A DNA stretch of 39,383 nt, from positions 1 through 39,383 of IMG/VR virus record IMGVR_UViG_3300046003_003425. One strand, given 5' to 3'. This DNA comes from a virus. Within the stretch, counting starts at the first letter, position 1. Each line of letters begins with the position of its first letter. Shown here one piece after another: positions 16,345-24,000 of the stretch. The translations under genes and the position numbers were made by a program. Below the pieces are notes generated by a model. It was not told the origin of the DNA, made no database searches, and saw only the letters and a list, made by a program, of their open reading frames with translations.

Positions 16345-17341
16345 CGTTGCCGCTGACTGGAATCTAGATCCAGAAGCAGATTACCCTATTAGCATAGCAT
16401 GTGTGCCTGCGTTGTGTACAGAACAGTATGATTTTAGCTATCGAGGTGATTTGGATTTAGCTAAGTACGACCTTGTACTGGTTAGTGATATTGAAATGCG
16501 TTCCGTAGAATCTATAGAAACCTGGGCACAACACAAACAACTCAAGAACTATCTTGTTGCTGTTGGATCTAAACACTGGCACGAATCTTTGCCGCCAAAC
16601 TATGTTTACCGCCCTTGGTGGTGTTACAATTTTATGCGGCGCAATGAATACCGAGATACCAGCGGTATCAAGCCCTATGTGTTTGATGCATTGTTAGGTG
16701 CTCGTAGGCCACACAGAGATTATGTTATGTTAGCGTTCCAACACAACCGAATGCTTGAGTCTAGTATTGTAAACTATCGAGAATTTTTTCAAGGTGCAGT
16801 GTTTGATCAAACCAGTGACAAAGTTGCTGAACAATTTACAAACCCTATACAGTTTCCGTACAACAGTCCCAACGTCAAGCCTGAGTGGGAAGTACAACCT
16901 AATTTAGATTATAGTATTTCTAGTGTTGCACCTTGGGAAATATATCGCCACACCAGATACTCAATAGTGTGCGAAACTTTGGGCACAGGTGGAACGTTTT
17001 TTATGAGTGAAAAAACTACAAAGGCCATGTTTGCTGAACGTATGTTTGTGGCAGTTGGGGCACAAAACTATCTGCGCGGATTACGTGACTTAGGCTTTTC
17101 TACTTTTGATAATATTATAGATACATCCTATGATACAATAGCAGATGATGTTGACCGTTACGCTAAAGCATTTGAACAAATTAAACGACTAGCCAACATG
17201 GATTATGATTTTGTGCTGGAGCAAACACAAACACAACGAGTTCATAACAGGCGCAATTTACAAACTCTTAAATTGTGTACAGAAAATAAACAAGCTGTGT
17301 TGTTTAAGAATGCTGTTGAATCTGCTCTAGTAGCCACGTAG
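16313..17341 (+). CDS. Putative glycosyltransferase (fucosyltransferase/GT10-like C-terminal motif)
   Basis: A 342-residue protein. The C-terminal half reads YSIVCETLGTGGTFFMSEKT followed by KAMFAERMFVAVGAQNYLRGLRDLGFSTF; the first segment's acidic SEKT and the second recall the nucleotide-sugar binding region of GT10-like fucosyltransferases (S/T-E-K-hydrophobic, then P/A-V-x-x-G and FxxF). The only start available is the TTG at 16313: an in-frame stop at 16301-16303 precedes it and no ATG follows until well inside. A GAGA sequence lies at ribosome-binding distance. It overlaps the preceding gene by 32 bases and its last 38 bases overlap the convergent SGNH-like gene. Confident as a coding gene, moderate on the family. 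Confidence 0.6.
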   Translation: MKLYNHNQAFDVAADWNLDPEADYPISIACVPALCTEQYDFSYRGDLDLAKYDLVLVSDIEMRSVESIETWAQHKQLKNYLVAVGSKHWHESLPPNYVYRPWWCYNFMRRNEYRDTSGIKPYVFDALLGARRPHRDYVMLAFQHNRMLESSIVNYREFFQGAVFDQTSDKVAEQFTNPIQFPYNSPNVKPEWEVQPNLDYSISSVAPWEIYRHTRYSIVCETLGTGGTFFMSEKTTKAMFAERMFVAVGAQNYLRGLRDLGFSTFDNIIDTSYDTIADDVDRYAKAFEQIKRLANMDYDFVLEQTQTQRVHNRRNLQTLKLCTENKQAVLFKNAVESALVAT

Positions 17342-18110
17342 CAATTATTTCCTGGCTTTGTTCTGATCCATGATATCCTGGGTCCTCGCCTGCAAAAGGA
17401 TTTAATCCGCAGGCCACTTGTGGTGTACGCATGGGATCTAGTTGTATGTAGTGGCCAGGGACAATGCTGGGAAATGCATCACGCCATTGTGTTTGATTGT
17501 TGATATCAAAAGGCCACAACAAGTTTGGATGCACAATAAACTTGATGCCTTCCAAGTACATCATCAAGATGCCTTCTCTAATGATCCACTCGTCCTGTTG
17601 CTTTTTCCATGCATTGTCGTAGATTGAGTCAATCCAGTGACGTACACCTGTTTGCGCTTGTTTAGTAATTCGAGCCATTCTGTAAGGATGGTCAAAGTTT
17701 TCTGCTAGGGTAAAGATGGTTTCGCAAATCATGTTGCTGGGCTCCTTACCATAGTTTACATTGCGTATACCATCTTCGCGATTGTATCCTATTCCTAGTT
17801 TGCGATTTTGTAAATGCTGTTCCAGTGGAGGATTCTCCCCTGCGCTGGGCTTTTGGTTCCAATCATACGGTGCTGAGTTGGCAGGTATTTCCATGCGGTC
17901 CCAAAAGGTAGGACCAATAACAGCAAAGTCTGGTCGCTTCTTACGTATCTCGTCAATCTGAATACGTATGCCACCATTACTGCAGCCTTGGCGTGCTAGG
18001 TTTTCTAGTTCCCAGTTGCCTAGTTTCTTTGCTAGCTTTTCACTCCAGCTTGTTCCAGGATGTTTTTGTGCCACTGCTGAAAACGAGCAGCCTGCTACCA
18101 TTAATTTCAT
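17304..18110 (-). CDS. SGNH/GDSL-like hydrolase
   Basis: A 268-residue protein with the SGNH layout. An N-terminal VAGCSFS (Ser9 or Ser11 in the block I position of GDSL enzymes) is followed by a GCSNGG segment (Asn) and a strand FAVIGPTFWDR. A C-terminal DPGYHGSEQSQEIIA matches block V, DxxH, supplying the catalytic Asp and His. Such phage proteins act on acylated glycans (O-acetyl esterase) or are degenerate binding proteins. It is co-transcribed with the PIG-L deacetylase (ATGA-type overlap at 18107-18110), which supports removal of acyl or acetyl groups from a carbohydrate. The 3' end overlaps the convergent glycosyltransferase gene. Confidence 0.65.
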   Translation of the reverse strand: MKLMVAGCSFSAVAQKHPGTSWSEKLAKKLGNWELENLARQGCSNGGIRIQIDEIRKKRPDFAVIGPTFWDRMEIPANSAPYDWNQKPSAGENPPLEQHLQNRKLGIGYNREDGIRNVNYGKEPSNMICETIFTLAENFDHPYRMARITKQAQTGVRHWIDSIYDNAWKKQQDEWIIREGILMMYLEGIKFIVHPNLLWPFDINNQTQWRDAFPSIVPGHYIQLDPMRTPQVACGLNPFAGEDPGYHGSEQSQEIIATWLLEQIQQHS

Positions 18111-18631
18111 TGGAATTCCTTGTAATCGTTTTGATGTGTTATTGGATGAAAGCCACGCACAATCTCTCCATGCAGTGGTAATTCATCTATGTTATATGTA
18201 TTTGGTGGAACGGTCAGTGTGACAGTTCCTTCGCCGGGTCGTGCAAATGTCACCAGGTTAGGATGCCACTGCACTGCACGATTTACCAGTATATGATGTA
18301 TGTGTCCGTAGTCACCATGCTCGTCATGGGTGAGCACTAGATCATAATTACGAGCCAGATGCCAACAGGCCTGGTCAGCGGATTCTTCGTGCCAGCGTGT
18401 GAACACCTTTTGTTCGTTATCATGCCAGTGATCTTCAAATCCCAAGAACACACATTCAATACCACGTTGTTTCCAAAATGCTGAAAGTTCTTGTCCACGT
18501 GGATCTTGCACAGTGTAAGTCAAGTATCCAATGGTCCATTTGTGCTCGGGATGATTGTGTATGAAACTGTAGGCAAATATCACACAGTCATCCGGATGCG
18601 CTACTAAACAAAGTGCGTTTAAATTTGACAT
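18107..18631 (-). CDS. PIG-L/LmbE-family N-acetyl-sugar deacetylase
   Basis: A 174-residue protein with AHPDDC at residues 11-16, the PIG-L zinc and catalytic motif (His12, Asp14, Asp15). It also has THDEHGDYGHIHH (~100-112), the second motif that supplies the third zinc ligand. The family normally has AHPDDE; Cys replaces that Glu here. PIG-L enzymes remove acetyl from GlcNAc-type groups on lipids, mycothiol precursors or other sugars. It is shorter than typical family members (about 220-300 residues) but both active-site motifs are present. Flanking glycosyltransferase-like and SGNH genes point to remodelling of an amino-sugar glycan. Confidence 0.8.
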   Translation of the reverse strand: MSNLNALCLVAHPDDCVIFAYSFIHNHPEHKWTIGYLTYTVQDPRGQELSAFWKQRGIECVFLGFEDHWHDNEQKVFTRWHEESADQACWHLARNYDLVLTHDEHGDYGHIHHILVNRAVQWHPNLVTFARPGEGTVTLTVPPNTYNIDELPLHGEIVRGFHPITHQNDYKEFQ

Positions 18632-19446
18632 GCTAGTAATACACTTCGGTCAATTAAAAAATGTTGATACTGTTGTTTTTGTGCAGGAGTTAATTCTGCC
18701 CATGCATGCCGGTGTACGCTAACTGTGTGGGCACTTTGCATTTCTGCAAATTTTCTTTCCCATGCACCTACTTCACTATGGCACACATTGCAAGGAGTTA
18801 CCCAAGATTGATCACTGTACAACTTGTCCCATGCTTCAACACTGTCTACGTATCCTGAGTATAGTATAAACTCAGTAAGCATGCCCTGAGCTTGGAACCA
18901 CTCGGGAAAAGATTGTTTTGTTTGTGTTTCAATATTGGCAATCATTGCACGTACTGTTGCGTTGTGAAAAAAGAATGGAACACCGCCAGGTCCAAGTTGC
19001 CTGTTAACACGGATGTTAAACAACTCTCCAGTGATTTGACTACTGCGTTCAAACACTGGGTATATAGGCATGCTGCCCACTCGTGGACGGCTGTCTTGCA
19101 ATATTTCTCCCAGCTTGAAATCTTTTACAAATACTGTTTTGGCATCCAGCACCATGGTGTATTTGTTATAGCTTAGTGCCGGAGTCAGTAGTTTAAGAAC
19201 CTGTTGACTAAGCCAACCATTGTCCACGTAAGTGGTAGAAAATGTGCTACGTGGGATAACCATTACTTTGGATGCCAAGTTGCCCCACCATGCGCTGTCA
19301 ATCTCTGCAACTACATCATCTGTGTCATTTACCACAACGTATATATTGAGCGAGCCCAAGTCTTGACAGCGTAGTGCTATGCTTTGAGCTTGAGCTTTGA
19401 GAATTGCGAGTTCTTCGCGAAATACCACAGTGCAGATATCAATCAT
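18619..19446 (-). CDS. Glycosyltransferase-like protein (DUF6492-type)
   Basis: A 275-residue protein with the same signature as the gene at 15454. A GWLSQQVLKLLTPALSY helix (~residues 78-94) is followed by YTMVLDAKTVFVKDF (~96-110), in which DAKT takes the DxD position with Lys in place of the second Asp. A PGGVPFFFHN segment and an EFILYSGY helix follow. It overlaps the deacetylase gene by 13 bases and begins the leftward half of the island. The changed DxD could reduce metal dependence. The gene has little room for a promoter: 36 bases separate it from the next stop. Confidence 0.7.
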   Translation of the reverse strand: MIDICTVVFREELAILKAQAQSIALRCQDLGSLNIYVVVNDTDDVVAEIDSAWWGNLASKVMVIPRSTFSTTYVDNGWLSQQVLKLLTPALSYNKYTMVLDAKTVFVKDFKLGEILQDSRPRVGSMPIYPVFERSSQITGELFNIRVNRQLGPGGVPFFFHNATVRAMIANIETQTKQSFPEWFQAQGMLTEFILYSGYVDSVEAWDKLYSDQSWVTPCNVCHSEVGAWERKFAEMQSAHTVSVHRHAWAELTPAQKQQYQHFLIDRSVLLACQI

Positions 19447-19482
19447 GCACTTATGTATCTTTAATAATCAACAGTGTGATAA

Positions 19483-19710
19483 TTAAGCAATTTGCACCAC
19501 GTTGGTGACCACACTGTCTTTTCCGTATTGCGCTATTAGCAGTTGACGTGCCATCAAGGTGTTTTTGGCAAATATAGCCACATCCATGGAGTTGGTGTAC
19601 AGTGGATTTTTAACTTTTACTCTAGCTTGGTAAACGTGAAATCCTGGTGCTACTGCTTCTTGTAAATTGTACTGGTTGCCCGGGGCAGTGTTTTTTTGAT
19701 ATTGTTGCAT
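19483..19710 (-). CDS. Small phage protein, unknown function
   Basis: A 75-residue protein with a Gln-rich N-terminus and a compact alpha/beta remainder (FHVYQARVKVKNP, MDVAIFAKNTLMARQLLIAQYG) that resembles a small ribbon-helix or dsRBD-sized fold. It lies 8 bases after the stop of the Cys-rich protein, in the same orientation. There is no signal peptide or membrane segment, and I cannot assign a family. Confidence 0.55.
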   Translation of the reverse strand: MQQYQKNTAPGNQYNLQEAVAPGFHVYQARVKVKNPLYTNSMDVAIFAKNTLMARQLLIAQYGKDSVVTNVVQIA

Positions 19711-19718
19711 AGTATAAT

Positions 19719-20051
19719 TTAGTCAGCAGATTTGTTTTTGTCTTTTTCAGTGATTGGGCCACCAGTAACCCAGGCCTTGCATGATCGTGAGCCTGCACAT
19801 TTGAAATGCAAAAAGTTACAGTAGCCAAGATCTGCCAAGTTGATACTGGCATTGGCATCTACCCCAGATTCGTCTCCACGGATACCATTCCCCATACATT
19901 CTCTCATGCTGTCACTGACATCAAATGCCGCACAGTTGCCACACTGCATGGTACGGGCAGTTGCCACACTGACCTTGAATATCTTTGCGCTTTTACTCCA
20001 GTAATCTTCAGCACGTTCAGGATTAGCAGGACCGTAGTGATAATCATCTAT
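19719..20051 (-). CDS. Cys-rich small protein, probable non-AUG start
   Basis: A Cys-rich protein with CGNC, two further single Cys, YC, and KCAGSRSC near the end, followed by AWVTGGPIT. The Cys spacing suggests a bound metal or iron-sulfur cluster (HiPIP-like in outline), but this is only a resemblance. The reading frame stays open and protein-like (DDYHYGPANPERAEDYW) upstream of the first conventional start, GTG at 19967 (82 residues). No ATG, GTG or TTG occurs before the frame closes. An ATA at 20051 overlaps the TAG stop of the Nudix gene (ATAG), mimicking the ATGA junctions used elsewhere, with AAAGG at ribosome-binding distance. I therefore give the long form (110 residues). The GTG at 19967, preceded by AAGG, is the alternative. 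Confidence 0.6.
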   Translation of the reverse strand: MDDYHYGPANPERAEDYWSKSAKIFKVSVATARTMQCGNCAAFDVSDSMRECMGNGIRGDESGVDANASINLADLGYCNFLHFKCAGSRSCKAWVTGGPITEKDKNKSAD

Positions 20052-21073
20052 TTGCGTTTTGCCTTTGCTCTACCGGCTTTCATGTTGGCCATCCAGTGTG
20101 CCAATTGCCCCTTGCGACCGCCTTGCTTGGCCACTTTACGCAGGGTGCTTACACTTGCTTTGGTGGGCACACCGTGGCGCTTTGAATCGCCCTTGTCCTG
20201 CGGATTTTTGCCATCAGCAAAGTTTTCTGCAACTGGTTGTAATCTACTCAATTCATATATGACTAAATCACCAGTGTCTGCACGGAACGCTCTGTAGCCC
20301 CATGCTTTAGCATAACGCTGAACCAGTCGGTCATACAGCTTGGCACGACTTTCAGGATTTGGTTGAGGCTGGTCAGGCTCATAGTATATTGTTGGGTCAG
20401 TTGCTTTGCTGGCTGAAAAACTCAATCTTGCGGGTTTGTATTTTTTAATGTACTTTTGTATGGAAGTCAACACTGTGGCAAAGATTTTTTGCGCATCACC
20501 TTCACCTGTGACTTCTTGGCTGTTGTTTCTATAGAACTCAACTTGTATGGTTTCTTCACCTTCATTATTTTGTTGCTTATTAAACATGATGCTTAAATTT
20601 GTGCCATCTGGCAGTCGGGCCAACATGTCAATATCGCCATAATCACTTTTTTCTGTTTTGGTCTTATAGGGCTGGTCAAATGCTTCTTTGATGTAGACAT
20701 TTTCCAGTGCTGCGGCTGTGCCTGGATGCATGGGCGCAGGCCACTTGCCCAATTCTGTCCAGCAATAGTCTTGCCACTCACTATTAGGTTTGGGCTCAAA
20801 CTCATGTGGCACAACACCAATAAATGTCACGTACTTTGCGTTTTTGGCCAAGGGCTCTATTCTAACAGGACCGCTATAACCTGACTCTTCAGCTAGTTCT
20901 CTCCTGGCACATTGTTCCAGTGACTCACCTGATTTTCTACCGCCGCCCCAGGCTGCCCATAAACCTGGATCATTTACTGAGTCTGATCTTTGTTGCAGTC
21001 CCCAACGACCAGTATCTTCTGCATAGAGAACAATGCCAGCAGCACTCGGTTCAGTGAATTCTTGAGCTCGCAT
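20048..21073 (-). CDS. Nudix hydrolase with extra domains, candidate packaged polyprotein
   Basis: A 341-residue protein with three parts. The N-terminal MRAQEFTE resembles a capsid-targeting peptide. A Nudix hydrolase domain (~9-128) has a complete Nudix box, G44-x5-E50-x7-REL-x-EE-x-G65, so it should hydrolyse a nucleoside diphosphate linked to another moiety. After IKE (128-130) comes an unassigned alpha/beta domain (~135-278; EVTGEGDAQKIFATVL and KLYDRLVQRYA segments). After VAE (281-283) a basic tail follows (KASVSTLRKVAKQ, AHWMANMKAGRAKA). The IKE and VAE sites match the prohead-protease type. The gene begins at a TAATG overlap with the large amidoligase gene. Confidence 0.8.
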   Translation of the reverse strand: MRAQEFTEPSAAGIVLYAEDTGRWGLQQRSDSVNDPGLWAAWGGGRKSGESLEQCARRELAEESGYSGPVRIEPLAKNAKYVTFIGVVPHEFEPKPNSEWQDYCWTELGKWPAPMHPGTAAALENVYIKEAFDQPYKTKTEKSDYGDIDMLARLPDGTNLSIMFNKQQNNEGEETIQVEFYRNNSQEVTGEGDAQKIFATVLTSIQKYIKKYKPARLSFSASKATDPTIYYEPDQPQPNPESRAKLYDRLVQRYAKAWGYRAFRADTGDLVIYELSRLQPVAENFADGKNPQDKGDSKRHGVPTKASVSTLRKVAKQGGRKGQLAHWMANMKAGRAKAKRK

Positions 21074-24000
21074 TATGTATTACCCATTACTGGCACAACT
21101 TCAATTTGTACCAAGTCTGTATTTGGAGCATTACTTCTTATCCATTGTAAGGCAATACCATTCGCATCTGACTGCGAATTACCCGCACCGCTGAATCTAT
21201 ATAATTCTTCACCAGTGTCAACATTCATTACTTTCCAAGCACCAGTAAAGCCGCCAGCGGCACGTTGTTGTGCAAGGTCAGTTGTACTACCTGGGGTAAT
21301 ATACGGTGATATATCTGGCTCAATATCAATAATGCCACCTTGCGCTTGGTCTGTGGTCTGCGAGACACCTTGTCTAGTTCTTACTTCAAAGTCATTGGGA
21401 TTGTGGCCGTTTTGGCTTAGCCACGTTCTTGCTTCAGTTTCAGCGGCACCGCGATTTGTAAACTCTGGATTGTAGTAAACTTGATTGTTGCTTCTGCTGG
21501 CAACTTCCCATGGTCCAGGACCAGTTGGTCTCAGCGGGTTCACATCTGTTTGTACTGTGTCTGCAGGCTGGTCCCATTGTTCAGTATCCACCACCATATA
21601 GTCAGCAGGAACTACATTGTTTCTAGCAGCCCATGCTTGGAGAATATATCTGCCTTGTGCCTGCTCTGCTGGATTGCCCATGTTGAATCTAAATAGATAT
21701 TCAGGTCGGCGGCCACTTCGTCCATACAAGGCTGGATCCGAGCGCGGCACAACAGCATAGCGACCGTTGGGATCGTTGGGTCTACCGCTTTGGCTTCTGT
21801 CAGTATTTGTTCCGTACACAATATTTTCGTCACCAGGATGTGCGTCTTTCCACTGCTGTAATACTACATAGGCATCTTGGTAATTAACAGCATTAAATCT
21901 ATAAATGATTTCATCAGTATCTGAATTTTTCAAATACCAGTTACCGTCAGGATTACTAGGACGGCCGTTCAAGGTTACTGCGTTGTCATCTTCGGCAGGA
22001 CGAACAGGAGTAGCGATCCAACGGTTGGTTCTAAAGAATTCTTGTTCTGGAGTTGTACCTATGTTTAAATTCCATCGTCGTCTGGCTTTTTGCATTGCTT
22101 CAAGCTCGCTACTAGCAACAACTTCTATGCCTTGTCTTTGATATGGGGAATCAGTGCCTTGAACTTTCCATACAAACGGCTTGTCCAAACTGGTGTCTTC
22201 AAATGGACGCAAAGGCTTGGCCACAACTGATTGTCGTGTGTTGGCCCAGCTAGGATAGCCATCTGGTCCCAGGGCTTGAGCAATGGCGTCTTCTCGAGAG
22301 GTAGCAACAACTTCTATACCGGCAGAACTTTGCGGGGGATTAGTAACGCTCCACCACATTTTTTGATTGATTGTTTCGCCTCGTTTTACCTTGCGCTCTA
22401 GTTGTGCTTGCTTAACAAAACTACGCAAGGCAGCCTTGGGTAGCTCACCAGCAGCATATTGTGCAAAATACTTGATCGTGTCTGAATCCTTTTGGTCCGC
22501 AGTCAATAATTTGTAAAGTTTCTTTTGATACTCTTGACGATAAGCATCCGGATTCAGTGCCGCACTCATGGCCACTGTGAATCTCAACAGGGTGTTTTCA
22601 ATCTTGTCAAAGTTGTCATCCAACCAGTCACCGCCTGGTGAACGGAATTCAATGTGTCCGTCCTTGGTGTTGATGCTGGTGTATTTGCTAGTAATACCTG
22701 AGTGGATGGCCTTGGTAGCAAGTGCATCTAAGTTACCCTTCATCTTGTCCAGCAACTGTTTTGCTGCATCTGGATTTTCACGTACTTTTTCCTTGACCAG
22801 CTTCATAGCTGACTTAGCGTAGGTGTTGCCAACACGACCAAATAAGTCCAGGATATACTCGTCGCCCATTAACAATGCTAACTTTACGAAGTCTAAGTTT
22901 TCTCTGCTGTAGTCGGGCACTGAGATATTGATGTGCAGGCCTGTTGAGTCATTTGTATAGCAACCATATTCTTTGGCCCAGGCCTTGACTTTGTTCAAGT
23001 CACTCAATATATCGTCAATGGGCAGGGGCGGGCTCACGAATTCTAAGCCAGTGTCGCCACTGTTATCTGGTTCTAAACTGCCATCAGGTTCTACAATATA
23101 GTGTTGTGCGGTTGGGCTAGGTCTTTGTACACTGCCGGAGTGGTAGTTGCCGCTGGCTCTAGTATCACGGCCTATTGCATTTTCAAACTCTTGCGCCACG
23201 TCTTCGATGCTGGCTTCGCCACCACCAACGGTGGTCCAATGCGGCCAACTTATCTCATAGGCGTTTTCGACCCCACTCATGCGGTCAAGGTCTTCAGCGT
23301 CTAACCAGTCGCTTTCGTCATATGAATCTCGATTTTCTTCTTGGAACTCTTCAAAAGCATCACTGCTGCCAGGATCAGCATGCAGTTTGGCAATATATTC
23401 TTCTAGTGCTTCAGTGCGAGCCTCGCCTTCCAAGCCGTCGGGGTTCCATTCAGATTCGTCTACGTTGTTGGGTACCCATTCTTCTAGGTATTCTTCGCCA
23501 CCGCGTTCCCAGTCTTGATAGAGTTTGTCGCTCAGCCATTCCTGGAAATCATTCTGCATTCTTTCACGCAAGCGTTCAACTTCTCTGCGGCCGTTGTAGT
23601 CTCCGTCGTAGAAGAATTGCACAGCATCATCGATGCTACGGCAGCGTTCATCGTAATTATCATAATCAGGTTCCAAATCACCGTCATCGTTGCCTTCAGT
23701 GTTGGGCACAATCATTTCAAATTCCATGCCAGCAATAGCACCAGTTTTAGCCGCTTCCTTGCGTAGACTCTTGCTGCCCATGTTTATTTCAAACAAGTCT
23801 TGCTCTTCAAACAACTCTAACTCTTGTAGCAGGCTTTCTGCTAATGCGTTTTCACCTACGTTGTAGGTGGGATCAGTCTTTTGACGCGGCATGCCTTTGG
23901 GTTGCTTAGGATCCTTAGGGTCAATGTCCGTGGTAGTGAGTCCAGTCTTTTCTAGATCCTTGATATACTTGTGTTCAGTTTCTTCGTCACCAAATGATAG

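Noticed and set aside
23175-23738. Plus-strand open frame (187 codons) opposite the amidoligase domain
   Set aside because: Arg/His/Leu-rich shadow of the acidic coding strand; no motif or start signals.
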